Assembly: GCF_029962835.1 (NCBI RefSeq)
Contig: NC_080582.1
Location: 75,946,177 to 76,010,176, forward strand
From: Magnolia sinica
Taxonomy: Eukaryota > Streptophyta > Magnoliopsida > Magnoliales > Magnoliaceae
Length of the DNA stretch: 64,000 nucleotides
Direction of reading: 5' to 3'
A program made the translations under genes and the position numbers. The number at the start of each line of letters is the position of its first letter. The stretch's first letter is position 1. The notes beneath the pieces are model-generated. The model was not told where the DNA came from. It ran no database searches and saw only the letters and a program-made list of their open reading frames with translations. Below are positions 1 to 14,310 of the stretch, one piece after another.

Positions 1-310
1 CCACTTGGAATATTAGATGGGTAATCCCATATTAGGCCTATGGCCAAAAGCTCAAGTAATATCTTATTTAGGTGGGTCACACCAAAGGAAAAAGTTTGGA
101 GAGAGCCTGCCATGATGATTATATGAAATGCTCTCGTACCATTATATGTTAAATCAAATTAGGCCTAGGCCAAAACATCATGCTCATTCATGATTCAGGT
201 GGGCCATACTAAGGGATAGATTTAGAGGATAAGGGTTGCTTCGTAAGCTGCTTCCAATCATCCAGTCCATCTAAATAATAGATGGGCTGATTTTTTTTGC
301 CATTGCCTGA
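1..310. repeat. Dispersed repeat, copy 1 (pair with 2556-2880)
   Basis: This stretch matches 2556-2880 in the same orientation over about 300 bp. Shared blocks include a run around TCACACCAAAGGAAAAAG, the phrase AGAGAGCCTGCCATGATGAT and GATTCAGGTGGGCCATACTA. No coding potential is seen. It is probably a MITE or transposon end cut by the window edge; the family was not identified. Confidence 0.6.
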
Positions 311-436
311 CATGGGGTACTGATGCACATGATTATTAGGGTTGGTTTCACTTGATGGACGGAGTGGATTTCACGTATATATTCAGTGGGCCCAACACAA
401 TTTGGGTGCTTAAAATAGAGCCTCATCATAGGAAAT

Positions 437-437
437 T

Positions 438-473
<36 letters not shown>

Positions 474-484
474 GGGGGGGGGGG
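437..484. repeat. (GT)n microsatellite followed by a G run
   Basis: About 16 uninterrupted GT units run into a block of roughly a dozen G residues, directly left of the MITE at 485. Confidence 0.9.
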
Positions 485-988
485 AAGGTTCTAGAGGGTC
501 GAGCTCATGGGAACTCCCCATGAGGTGAACATCTACCCCATTAGTCAGATGCACCATTCCATGGTGGGCCTAGGGCTTAAAAATCAAGTCAATCCATGAC
601 TTGTGTGGGCCACACCACATACAAACGTTGAGAGGGGTTACCCTCCATTAAAACATTCATAATCATTTTTTGGGCCCACCAAGATGTGGTTCAGAAATTC
701 AGCCCATCTATTATGTGTGTCCCACTTGGATGAGGGGTCAGATCAAGTTTCAGATGCATCCAAGTTTCAGGTGGGCCCCACCAAGTGCTTTTATATGTTT
801 TAGACATGTCTTCACATGATTTTAGATGGTATGGCCCACCAGAGTTCCGTATACAGCTGATTTTTGGGATATCCCATAATTTAATGGGACCCATCAAATG
901 CACGATGTTGATGTTCGACATACATCATAATGGGGCTCACAACTCGACCTCATGGGGAGTTCCCAAGAGCTCGACCATATAGAACCTT
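485..988. mobile_element. MITE with ~42-bp terminal inverted repeats
   Basis: The left end starts AAGGTTCTAGAGGGTCGAGC and the right end is its reverse complement with about three mismatches over 42 bp. Both ends carry GGGAACTCCCCATGAGGT. The interior of about 420 bp is non-coding and rich in GTGGGCC/GGCCCAC words. The left flank is a G run, so no target duplication can be read. Small ORFs inside are chance. Confidence 0.8.
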
Positions 989-994
989 TTCCTC

Positions 995-1330
995 ATAATG
1001 GGACCATATAGGCATGCTCACTTGCGCACCTTTGCACACATGTCATGGGATTCTAATCTGAATGCTTCATGTGATGCGGAATCCCATGAAACCCTAAGGA
1101 CAAATTTTCACCATGATTTAAAATTTTGGTGGGCTATAGCAAAGAGAAATCCAAATCAACGGAGGAAGATGTTTTCATTTTTCATGGTCCACTAAAGTTT
1201 TGGATCAAAGTAAAAATTGGGCTCTAGGGATTTTAGGAGTTGTTACTTCGTGGACCATTCAGATTTTAGAATCATATCATTAATAATGAATTCTCAAAAA
1301 AGCTCGCACGGGAGTTCCATTCCATGCGAA
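995..1330. repeat. Diverged relative of the 37274-37599 MITE
   Basis: It shares the block GCTCACTTGCGCACCTTTGC and following words (CACATGTCAT, GATGCGGAA, GAAACCC, GGGCTATAGCAAAGAG) with the 37.3-kb inverted-repeat element or its complement. The right end was not delimited. Confidence 0.55.
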
Positions 1331-1351
1331 CCGGTCTGTAGATGAGCATTC

Positions 1352-1352
<1 letters not shown>

Positions 1353-1392
<40 letters not shown>
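1353..1392. repeat. (TA)n microsatellite
   Basis: About 19 AT/TA dinucleotide units. From 1393 to about 2045 the sequence is AT-rich and non-coding with nothing I recognise, apart from a local duplication of a CCACTCTCTA.AGTTTTA phrase at about 1869 and 1939. Confidence 0.9.
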
Positions 1393-1395
<3 letters not shown>

Positions 1396-2044
1396 ACCCT
1401 ACTATTCAAACCTTCCTAAGCCCAATGTGATGTTTACATGCCATCCAGCACTTCGGTCACGTGGTCATCCAGTCCACTTTCCACCAGTGCACCCATCCAT
1501 GTCATTAGCTGTCCAGTGAATTAACATTGTCCGACCAGATTATTTAATTGCATGACTTTAGAAAGTCATCCAGGTGTGATCCACCTTTTGTACCGTTGGC
1601 ATATTCGACATATACAACACGCCGGGGGGGAGAATTGGTTGTACGTGAAACATGCAGCCACTGCACGTAATAGTCTCTTTAATGGAATTTCTATGTTTTT
1701 ATAGAAGACTCACTGTATTATACGTTTTTTTTTTTCTTTGCAAAAAATTATTAAAATAATATTTTTAATTTTTTTAATTTAAAACTATTAAAAGAGAATG
1801 ATAGTCTAAAGACCACTGAATAAGATACACCCATTCACCTTAACAATTTATTAGAAACTTTTGTTCCCCACTCTCTAAAGTTTTACATATTTTAGTGATT
1901 TTGCAACACTTTTCTAGAGGTGTTTCAATTTGTGGATCCCCACTCTCTATAGTTTTAGATATTTTAGTGATTTTGCACTAATTTTCTAAAGGTGTTTCCA
2001 TTTGTGGCGAATAATGAAAAGGGAATTTTATAAAAAGCTACTTT

Positions 2045-2880
2045 ATACTCGTACCTTTTTCAAAAAAGCTACCATATTAATTTGCCTTTAGTTTGTCACC
2101 CCATATTAAGTTTAGGGCTCAAAAAATTAGCCCCATCCTTAATTTAGGTGGATCACATGATTGGAAGTAGTGCAAAGGACAACCCTTACCCTTTAAACTA
2201 TTTTTCTTAGTATGGCCCCCCTAAATCATACATTAATTTGCCGAAGGCCTAATTTACTGTGGCATCTAATGGTTAGAGTAGATACTCATCATTGTGGGTC
2301 TTGTAAAAATAAAGTGTGTCCACATCTCTCCCAAAATTTCCTTTAGTGTGATTCACTTGAATCAAAGCTAGCCTGATTTTATGGCCTTCGGCCATTTGAT
2401 GGTTGGAGTGGGTCTCACATACACATCATCATGGGTCCGGTCAAAAGTCGAAGATGACATCCATCTTCCAATTGTTAAAAAAAACTAATAAAGATTTAAA
2501 GGGAATTTACAGGAACACACCCTTAATTTTCGAGGGGCAAGTCGAAATGTTTATTTGAGATCTGCTTGGGCTATTAGATATGTAATCCCACATTCCATGG
2601 AAAAAAAAATCAAGCTGACCTCTAATTCAGGTGGACTACACCAAAAGAAAACGTTTGAAGAGAGCCTAGCATGATGATTATATAAAATACATTCCAACCA
2701 TTAGATGTCATACCAAATTTAATAAAGAGGGCCAAAAATTCAGCTCATCCGTGATTCAGGTGGGCCATGCTATGGGAAATAGTTGGAGGGTGAGGGTTAC
2801 TTTGTACACTGCTTCTAATCATGTGGTCCACCTGAATCACAGATAGGGCTGATTTTTGTTGTGGCGCTAACCCCTTTGCT
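2045..2880. repeat. Inverted pair of the dispersed repeat
   Basis: 2556-2880 repeats the 1-310 sequence in direct orientation. 2090-2240 contains parts of the same unit inverted, for example a GGATCACATGATTGGAAG.AG block against CTTCTAATCATGTGGTCCAC near 2811. This makes a loose palindrome, as in MITE or foldback elements. No gene is present. 2881-3500 is AT-rich non-coding sequence with no recognised feature. Confidence 0.5.
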
Positions 2881-3503
2881 CGCACGTCCAAACCCGTAGT
2901 TGGGATTAAAATTGCTAAGGTACTCCTGATAATTATTTATGGAAAACTTATTGAAAACCTTTTTGAAAAAAGTACAAAATTGTAAATTTTATATTAAACA
3001 GGTGGTTTTGTGTAAAAATTTTCTAACGAAAATCAATGCCAAAAAATCACTAGCTAGGCACCATATTGCCGGCATATGCAAGTTCATTAATTTTCTTTTT
3101 TCCTCGAAGGTGGTTTGATGGTATACTAATTGTATCTTCTTATTAGAACTCCTAAAGGCCTATACATTCTGTGATCATTTTCAATTGAATAAAACATTCA
3201 TTGGATGATCAGGATACTTTCCAAAAATTATAATTCTCGATCAATGAAAGAATAATATCACTATTTTTATCCAGTAAGATGGAAAGTATATGATTGATTC
3301 GTTCCATACAAGAAATAATGGTAGGGTGGCCAGTCTTCGGGTGAACCTTTTGGCTGTCACTACACCCCTATCTCCTTTATCACTGAGCGGTCATTTAGGG
3401 GCCTTAGTTAGTGATCCGGGCTATTTTTCTCTCGACGATGAAACTTATATACCGTGGTCTCACATTAAGATTTTTGGAAATTTTGAAACAACATAGACTT
3501 TAG

Positions 3504-3504
<1 letters not shown>

Positions 3505-3541
<37 letters not shown>

Positions 3542-3566
3542 ATTATTATTATTATTATTATTATTG
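3505..3566. repeat. (CT)n plus (TTA)n compound microsatellite
   Basis: About 15 CT units are followed directly by about nine TTA units. A short reading frame crossing it reads as low-complexity Asn and Arg-Glu runs and is not a gene. Confidence 0.95.
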
Positions 3567-4029
3567 AAGGCAGGTATAAAATCTGCAGTAAAAATGAGCA
3601 CTTCAACATGACCACACATACAAATATGAAACACATGCCTTGGATTTGGGCTTTCCATGAGGTTGGAAATGCTGCTTAGATCCTTAGTTCTAAAAATCAA
3701 ACAGGCTCTTTAGGTTGTCCACACAACGTACACATCAAATTAATGGTTACAAATCCTTTTTTAAATATCAATTATTTTAATACGTTGTGGCTCACCTCGA
3801 TTATGTAAAAGCCTGATTTTTATGACAGAACATCTGAATAGTATCATTCACCTAATGAAAAGCTCAGATCACACACACTTGTCACATTGTGACACGTGAG
3901 CTTGCATGTGATTACGTATGTTTCCCATGCACGTAGGGAATTATAAAACTCAACAGCTCCCTCCCTTTTGCATATGGGCACGGATGGGGTACTACCCCTA
4001 GGGGCGTAGTAAGATACGGACGGTCCTGG

Positions 4030-4245
4030 CAAAAGCTCCATGCGGCCCATCATGATATGTGTTTTATCTATGCCGTCCATCCACCGCCATGATATGTGTG
4101 TTTTATCCACACCATCCATCCATTTTTACAAGATCATTTTATGGCATGAGCCCAAAAATGAGGCGGATCGGATTCTCAAGTGCACCACACCACAGGAAGC
4201 ATTGGTGAGAATGACGCCCACCATTGAAACTTTCCCAGGGCCTGG
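4030..4245 (+). repeat. Half-copy of the palindromic repeat family
   Basis: It carries the family landmarks in order: CATGATATGTGTTTTATC, CCATCCA, GATCATTTTA, CACCACACCACAGGAAGC and CCCACCATTGAAACTTTCC. Only the left arm of the palindrome is present. It abuts the start of the HCT-duplicated block at about 4288. 3567-4029 holds nothing recognised. Confidence 0.7.
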
Positions 4246-4287
4246 CTGGGTTAGCCTGTCTAGCCCTCATCTAGCTGGAATTGGGCT

Positions 4288-6020
<1,733 letters not shown>

Positions 6021-6089
6021 CACGGTAATAAAAGAGGAATGTGTTGCGCACCTCCTTGCTCACACAAGTGTGTGATCTTTAACATTTAG

Positions 6090-8060
6090 CATAAAATATT
6101 TATAAAATAAGTTTTGAATTAAGACCTAACTATCAATAGCTACGATAAAGAAATCTAGTCTCCTAAACGGCAATTCATATGAACAATCCATTAATTTAGC
6201 ACAGCTAATTTTTCTTCAGCTAAATATGGTCATTGATCTTGTGATTCATCTGCCAATCCGGCCTCGTTCCCCAGTACCTGACTTGCATTTCCTAACACCT
6301 ACGATTACCTTTGAACGATTGTCATTCAATAACATAAGCTGACCAAGGCTAGTAAGTGAACCCTTCATGGTTCATACATAGCACATATAAGATAGTGCAA
6401 ATATCATTCAATTTCATGTATGCAGATATGATAATCAATGCAAAGATGTCATGAAATGTATGAAAAGTGGGTTAATCGTCCACTTGCTTAAGTTGTGGAT
6501 ATGCATCAAGCCGCATCTGTACGTGGAAGGCTTTTACCATATCAGGTAGGCATGAGCAAGGCCCATATCTACTCCTTAAGCTTCAAGTACTTATGGGCAT
6601 CTGGTAACGATTTTACCAAGAAACGATCCAGAGAGATTCCCTGGGAACCCAGGAATGAGGTGTGCATTCAGTTATATAGAGCGGGCCTCTAGGAATCAAC
6701 CTATCAGTGTTCTGTAATGCATGTAATGCATGCTCGACGCACAATACATTGACATACGCAATTGTCATATATGTCTCTCTACATGAGAGGAAACTTATGA
6801 ATTCATGATTATAATGATTTATGTCCACATATTTAATTCATGATAATACTTATTCAAAGCATAAAATCATACATTAACAATTAATTTAGTATGACTAGAT
6901 ATATAGCAATCATAATCATCTATCTTAATCATATAAATATAAGACATGTTAGGATTCACTAGCTATTTTGAAGAGATAAATCTGTCGAACAGTCAAACAA
7001 GTTTAAGTTTTAGATCTCTAATACATAATTTAAACTAATCATGAATTGAGTCAATCATTCCATCCAATGGGCCCACCTTTGTTCAACTCAAGATAACCCA
7101 TTTTCATTTATCAATTTGGTTATTAATCCAATATATTATATATTTTCATATTATAGCTTAATAATCCAATTATCACATTTCAAAATATGATAGATCAACA
7201 TATGGATCAGTCGATCGATTGAGATAAATCGAATCAATCTTTGATCAATCAAATTGAAAAATTAGAATTATTTCAGTTTGGTTGCTGAATAATTTTCACC
7301 ATCTTTGATCGATCCCTTCGATCTAATTAAGTCCTATTGAAGACCCTTTGATTGAATTGAACATAGATTGATTGGATTGAAAAAGAATTCAAATTTCGTA
7401 TATTAAGTCACTGGACATATTTTGCCCTACATCGATTGATCGAAGATCCCTTCAATCGAATAAACGGAGGTCAAATTTGCTCAATTACACTTTGATTTTC
7501 CCAAGGTTTAGGGTTTTTTCGATTATCTTAGTTTTCAAAGATCTCTCACACTCATGGTTTGAATTCAAACCATCCATTGATTTCCATAACCTCAAGTTTT
7601 GGAAAAAGCTAAAGGTTTATGCATATTTGAAGTATCTAAGATCTAAAATCATCACACAGTATGATTTATTACTAATACCATCTTTTAATCGATGCAGATA
7701 ATCCAACATTCAGATCCATCCAAAATTTTGGATAACATCCCAGATCTAACCCATAGTTAATGTGAATGATGTACATTGATATGAAACATCGAAAAATTCT
7801 TCGAATCAACAACTGATCAAAACAATAACCGAGATTTTGTTTGATTGTTGTGGCCCGTTCAGTGGTCAGATCACTCTATAATTCGGGGCCTTGACATATT
7901 TGGACCTTAAAAAATACATGATCTGAACAAATTTGAACTCATGCTGCTAGACGACCCCCGTCCAATCTCTACGACAAGAGATCTCACTGAAAGTCTTCTA
8001 CTTTTCTTCAAAACCTCATATAGATCAAGATAATGGACATAAGTTTGATCCATCTATTCA
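6090..8060. repeat. Long direct repeat, copy A (~2 kb)
   Basis: It matches 11450-12953 continued at 19347-19860 in the same orientation. Shared blocks include GACAATTCATATGAACAAT-type words, the (G)ATCGATCAAT-rich middle and the final ATAATGGACATAAG/ATAATGGATGTAGG region. Multiple ATCGATTGAT words give it a distinctive composition. No coding domain is recognised. It could be a pair of old LTRs or another large repeat. Confidence 0.75.
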
Positions 8061-8272
8061 TTGTGTAGGTCTAAGGATTTTAATAAATAAATACAAAAAA
8101 AAAAAAAATTAAAAGAAAGGAGTTAGGAAGCGTACTAGCAGAAGCTTTTGTCATAAACCTCCTCTCTCTTCCTCTCTTTGCTCTTTTCCTTAGTATTTTC
8201 ATAAGAGAATTCTCTCTATGATTCTCCTTTTATAGAAAGGAAAGCCCTATGATAATGACTAAATATTATTTA
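8061..8272 (-). promoter_or_regulatory. Promoter-like patch on the minus strand
   Basis: Read on the minus strand there is a TATAAAAGGAG box at about 8227-8237, followed by a purine-rich leader of GAGAGA type, as found in LTR promoters of plant retroelements. No gene follows it. Assignment to an old retroelement is inference. Confidence 0.3.
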
Positions 8273-10130
8273 TGTATTTCCCATTTTGCATTGTTTTCAT
8301 CGTATACATCAAGTTAATTAATCCTTATTATGTGCGTTATATATGCAAGGAGAGATTTGAAGTCCAAGACCCAATCAGAGTTAAAAGTTAGAATTTAAAG
8401 TCTAAAGATGATCAAGAGATGTGTGATTGAAGATTTGAAAGCTTAAGGAATGATGATCAAGCGTATTCAAGCATTTGAACCAAAGGAGATTCAGTGGAAG
8501 TTGAACGATGCTTAAAAATAAATTAATAAATTAATGAAAATGAGTCCTAAAATTTTAGGGATAGAAAAATAAAGTTCTGAAACTGCAGGATCAGATCAAC
8601 AAATCCTATCGATCGATTGACAACCAATGTTTAACCAATCGAAACTCTCCTGATTTATTCATATTTCTTTCTAAACAAATTTCATCAACTTCGATCAATT
8701 GACAGATCCCTTGATCGATCAACAGTTAACAGATTTTTGAATTCTAGTTACTGGAAGTTATTAGGATCCATCGATCAATCAATCAATGCATCGATCGATA
8801 ATGGCGGTGACTGTGTAAGTTCACGATTTTTCAAGGGTAGTGCAAAAGTGCAAAAATATAATCTATTTAAAGGGTTGTTTAAGATATTATTAAGCATCTT
8901 ATAGGATTTGAAGAGAGAGAAGGCTCGGGTGGAGTGCCAACAACAGCCTTCCACTTTGATTTCTTCTCGGTTCTAGTATATAAATTGTTTTTTCTTTCAT
9001 TAAATTTAGCTAAGGCTAAGGATTGAAACTTCTATTTAATTATGATATTTTAGTTTATTGATTTATATATTAGATTTGAATGGTTATTATTTAATTGATT
9101 TTGATTTAAATTTTACTTTAAAGCCTTTGAATTATTTATTTCTAGATCCGTTATGAACTTTGGTTATAATGGATGCTTCGATAATACCTACATATTGAAT
9201 ATTTATCCCCTATTGTACATTACTTTTATTATATCCATCAAGTAAATTAGTTATAAGTATGTGCGTTTTATGTGCAATGAGAGATTTGAAGTCCAAGACC
9301 AAATTAGAGTTAAAGGTGAGGATTTAAAGTCTAAAGATAATTGAGACTAGGGTATTTGAAGATTTAAGAGCTCAAGTGATGAAGATTAATCATATTTAAT
9401 CACGTGGACCAAAGGAGATCTAGAGGAAGTCAAATGATGCTTAAAAATAAATTAAGAAACCAAGGAAAATGAGTCCTGAAAATTTAGGGTCAGGAAATCG
9501 AATTTTAAAATTTCAGGACCAGAAAAACAAAATACTGAAAACTGTAAAAATGACCATTTGATGCCATTGAGAACTATTTCGATGCCATCGAAGACAACTT
9601 CGATCCTATCGAGAAATTTATAAATTTTCCAATCTAGTTGTTTGATTCATTACTCGATGCCATCGAAGGTGTGGGTGACTACATAAATTCAAAGCCAGTT
9701 TGTAATTTTTCGGAGGTGGTGCGAGAGCTGAATCTCCAAAACTATAAATTTGGGTCCCTAAGACGTCCTAAATCATCTTCTAGGGTTTAGAGAGGGAGAG
9801 AATGATTAGGTGTAGCACCGGTAACATTCTTCTACTTCGATTGCTTCACGGGTTCTTATAAATCTTTTTCTTTTTCTTTTATTTTTGAGTTAATTATGTC
9901 TAGTTAATATCTTAGCTAAGTCTAAGGGGTGAAGCTTTTAGTTTATTGCTATGTTTTAGTTTATGTATTCATAATTTTGGATTTGAATGATGATTAGTTA
10001 ATTGAAGTTGGTTTGAATTTTACTTTGAAGTTTTGTGTTGTTTTATCTTTAGTCCATTGTCGACTCTAAGCACATTGGATGCTTGGAAGTATAATTATAA
10101 TGCTTGTTTAGATAAAGAATTAATTTATAA
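8273..10130 (+). repeat. Two ~0.9-kb units in tandem
   Basis: Unit one (about 8273-9204) and unit two (about 9205-10130) match in direct orientation. Examples are GAGAGATTTGAAGTCCAAGA near 8350 and 9272, and ATTTAAAGTCTAAAGAT shortly after each. The divergence is large, so the duplication is old. A third partial match to the unit end occurs at about 10590-10700. No protein-coding content is recognised. Confidence 0.65.
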
Positions 10131-10429
10131 AACTACCTAATCTATTGTAGACTCCGGGCACAATAGTCGCTTTGAATTCCCTACGATTGGTGTTTAAGTG
10201 TTCCATGAGAGAATCATTCAATTGATATCATATATTATTAGATGTTGAGATTGGTTTAAATGTTTAATCTTCCTATTAGAACGAATTGAAATTTAGTTTT
10301 AGTTGAGTTATAAACGATGAATCGATAAATTAAACATTATAATTGGTAGAAGTGAATACATTGATTCTTAGTTCTTTATTTATATTATTTTTGCCCTTAG
10401 CCTATTCGCTGGATTAAAAACATAGACAA

Positions 10430-10560
10430 CCTGTTTAAACATTTAGACTAATTCTAGTTGTGTTTCACACTCCCTACGGATCGACCTCAGTCTCACCAAG
10501 TTATCACTACATCGCAACCCTGCATTTGAGGCTGTCATATCTTAGGTTTAACCATGCTTT
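10430..10560 (+). mobile_element. LTR-terminus-like fossil (Ty3/gypsy, Tat/Athila style)
   Basis: The run around CACTCCCTACGGATCGACC, TCAGTCTCACCAAGTTATCA, GCAACCCTGCATTTGAGG resembles the U5 end of the LTR element at 12954-19346 read on the minus strand, where the matching words sit just before its TG...CA terminus. It appears to be a remnant of a related, older element on the plus strand. No partner LTR was delimited. 10561-11449 has no gene I recognise. Confidence 0.45.
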
Positions 10561-11449
10561 GATTTAGCAATTGCTTAGCTTAATTAGAAAAGGAATCAAT
10601 CTGTAAAGTTTATTGATCTATTGTAGACTTTAAGCATAATAGATGAGTGAATTCCATGCGATTGATGTCTAATTGCATCATGAGAAAATCGTTCAATTAA
10701 AATCATTCATTTTTAAATCGGCTTGCACTTTCGCCATGATGTCTTAAGAGGGCGAGAGTGGATGATATTGCTTTTATTTAAATTTTATACATGTATATAT
10801 TGGAGTCCTTAACTGGGAGTGCTCTATGTGTTAATTTTCTTGTATTAGCTTTGTGGCTTGTATAACTCCTATTTTGGACAATTACCACTATTGAAATTGT
10901 ACTTTAATTGTTAGCATTATATTATGAATTTTTGTTATCTTTACCTTGTTTTAGATCTACTGAGTTGAATTGTATTACTCTGATTATTCGTGTGTAAAAT
11001 AAATGTGAATCTAAACGAGGTCACATGTGTGTTTTCATTTGTTTCACAAAGGGGAATTCGGGACCGAGGTCTCTTTACTCGAGTGTCAATTTTTAAGGCA
11101 TAACAGTATTGGAACATAACCTACAGGTCACTCTAGGTATAATGAAAGCCTCACTCTGATTTCTTTTACACCTCGCCATTCAGATACAGAGTGTACACCC
11201 TCAAACCCCAATTACGATTCATGACTCGTGCACCAAATGTACATAAATCAACAATTCATATAGTTGCTTAGAGGTGTAGTTTAAATGTATTATAAGTTTA
11301 CACTAGAGTTTAACATTCATATATCCACACATACTATACAATATCTCACTTTTTCGTTACTTCCACTATCATATTTTCAAAACACTTCTCTAATCTAAAA
11401 ATTAACTAAGTCAATTCATTTGGGACTTTATTTAATCATAAATTCAAAT

Positions 11450-12953
11450 ATCATTCAACATAAAACATTTATAAAACAAGTATCGAATTAAGGCCCAACG
11501 GTCAATAACTATAGTGAAGAAATCTAATCTCCTAAATGACAATTCATATGAACAATTCATTAATTCAACACAACTAATTAATCTTCTTCTAAATACAACC
11601 ATTGATCATGTGATTCATTTGTCAATCTAGACTCATTCCCTTGTGCCAGACTTATGTTTCCTATCTCGATTACCTCTATACGATTCTCATTCAACAATGT
11701 AAGTTGGTCAGGCTAGTGAGTGAACACATCATGGTTCATACACAACACATAAAATAGTACAAATGTCATTCAATTTCTTCTATGCAAATATGAATATGAA
11801 TGCAAAGATGTAATGAAATGCATGCCAAGTGGGATAATTGACCACTTGCTTTGGTTGGATATCTGTCAACCCACATTTGCACCTGATAAGCTTCTATCAT
11901 ATAAAGTAGGCATGGGCAAGGCTTGCATATACTCCTTTGAGTAGGCTTCCACTAATCGTGGGCATTCGATAACGATTCTACAAGAAAACCATCTAGGGAG
12001 ATTCCCTAGGAACCAAGGCATGAGGTGTGCATGTAGTAATATAAAGCGGGACTATATAAATTAGCACATAAGCGTTATGTAATGCATTGCTCATTACACA
12101 ATGCATCAACATATGCAATTGTCATATACATCCATCCATACGAGAGAAAACTTATGAATTCATGATTGTAATGATTTACATGTCAATGTATTCAATTCAC
12201 AATAATACTTGTTTAAAGCATAAAATCATATATCAATAATTAACTTAGCATGGTAACATGACAAACATATTAATCATAGCAATCATAACCGTCTATCTTA
12301 ATCGTGCATATATAAGATATGTTGAGATTCACTCACGTGTTCTTGGTAGAGATAAATCTGTCGAACAGTTGTACATGTTTGAATCTATGATCCCTAATAT
12401 ATAATTTAAACCAATCATGAATTGATCCCATCTTTCCATTTAATGGGCACACCTTTGACCAACTCAAGATTGCCTATTTTCCTTTGTCAATTTGGTTATT
12501 AATCCAAGATATTATATACATATTATATCTTAATGATCTAATTATCACGTTTCAGAATCGGATAGATCAACAAGGGGGTTCGTCGATCGAACATATCAAT
12601 CAATCGAGCCAGATTAAAGTCATTAATAAAAAAAAAAAATCAGAATTAATTTGGTTTGGTTGCTGGACAATTTTTAGCATCTTTGATCAAATCAAATCTC
12701 ATTGAAGACCCTTCAATTAAATCGAGTCCCATTGAAGACACTTCGATCGAATCGAACATAGATCAATCAAATAAATAAATAAATGAAAATCCAAATTTCA
12801 TATTTTAAGTCGTTAGACATATTTTAGCCTGATTCGATTGATTGAAGATCTTTTTCATTGAATCGACAGAGCTTGAACATGCTAGTTATAATCTGATTTT
12901 CACAATGTTTAGAGTTTTTTCTCAATTTTCTTAGTTTTCATAGATCTCTCACA
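11450..12953. repeat. Long direct repeat, copy B left part
   Basis: This is the partner of 6090-8060, interrupted at 12953 by an LTR retrotransposon and resumed at 19347-19860. Order and orientation match copy A throughout. The insertion therefore postdates the duplication that made copies A and B. Confidence 0.75.
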
Positions 12954-14310
12954 TGTTCACAACCCCAAGTGTAAGGCCGCAATCCACAGGGACTAATCTC
13001 GTGTGCTTTCTGAAAACAAAGGAAGAGAATAATGGTAAAATATTAAACTAAAACTTGTAAAATTCAAAGGTGAGAAACTAGGGTGCCAAGGATCCACTTG
13101 TAGCAATCGGGAAGTTACCTTACATGATTTAATGACACAACTGGAATCAGAGTCCCATCTTATCCAGTTGGTATGAGGAGATTTGTTAGATCTCTGAACT
13201 TCTCATGGATCTAATCATCAATAAATAAGAGTGGTGAAAATTTGGAAGTGATTCCGTCACCTAACCATGCTTAGGAGATAAGGCAAACAACAACAATTTA
13301 CCAAACCCACAACCAATCCTAGGAGAATTGTGAAAGTTAGGAAAGATTCCATCACCCAACCATACCTAGGAGACGATGGTGAACAACAGGGCTTCCTAAA
13401 TTCACAATAAAAAGAACATACTTAAAGCTATTGCAGATCTACTGTAATCTGAGTCACAATAAACCATTAAAAACGTAAAGTATATCTTATAATTAAACTA
13501 GTATCAATGAGAGTTCATCACATGAATCAACGCTGTAGAAAGCAACCCATCTCACTACAAGCTTCACCTCTTAGCCCTAGCTAAGAGGTTTAGCCGATCA
13601 TAGAAATGGTCAGGCTATCTCTTAGAAAACATAAAAGAAACAGAAAAAAAGAAAAGAAAAGAAAGGGATGGAAGAAAAACTCTTGAAGAACCATCGTCTC
13701 CACACTTGCTCTCTCTCCCTCTTGTCCCACGTCCCAGGAATGCCTCCACGGCTCCTCGTGCTAATGATGGCTCTCACGTCTCTGCCTCTCTCTATTTTAC
13801 AGTCAAAAGGAGACTAGGTCGGCTAAGTCAGTGGGAATATAGGTTACGCAGCAACTGCATGCGCGGTGACAACAAAACGCAAACAAGTTGTGTTTGGATG
13901 AACGTTTTGGGATGCTGACCGTTGTGCCATTTTCACAAAGATCTAATGGTTGAAATTTTACGTGTACAGTTAATTTAGGGTCTTCAGGCCAAATATAAAG
14001 TTTCAAGCCAAACGGATGGTGGGAATTCTGTGATCTTGCATTCAGGACAACTTTCAGGCCTCTTTATCGTCAATCACTTGAATTTCTTAGATCTTTGGCG
14101 TGTGAATTCTTCAATCTCGACCCCCTAAGCTCCGTCCATTGCCTTAGTGATTCTTAAGCATCAAATTTAGGCTTTTAGCACTCTTTTAAGTCCAAGCTCC
14201 TAAATTCACCTTGCAACCAAAAACATGATTAAAATATGACATTAAACATTATCATGTATGTAAAACTAAGTAATAACTAAGGTTTAATATGCAATATTTG
14301 ACCCTCAACA
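12954..14310 (-). repeat. 3' LTR of the 12954-19346 element
   Basis: It is 1357 bp long with TG...CA ends and contains a CT-rich stretch and an AAAAGAAAAGAAAAGAAAGG purine run. It matches 17904-19346 in direct orientation. Confidence 0.9.

Noticed and set aside
3500-3700. 66-codon minus-strand ORF with Asn and Arg-Glu runs
   Set aside because: Translation of the CT and TTA microsatellites.
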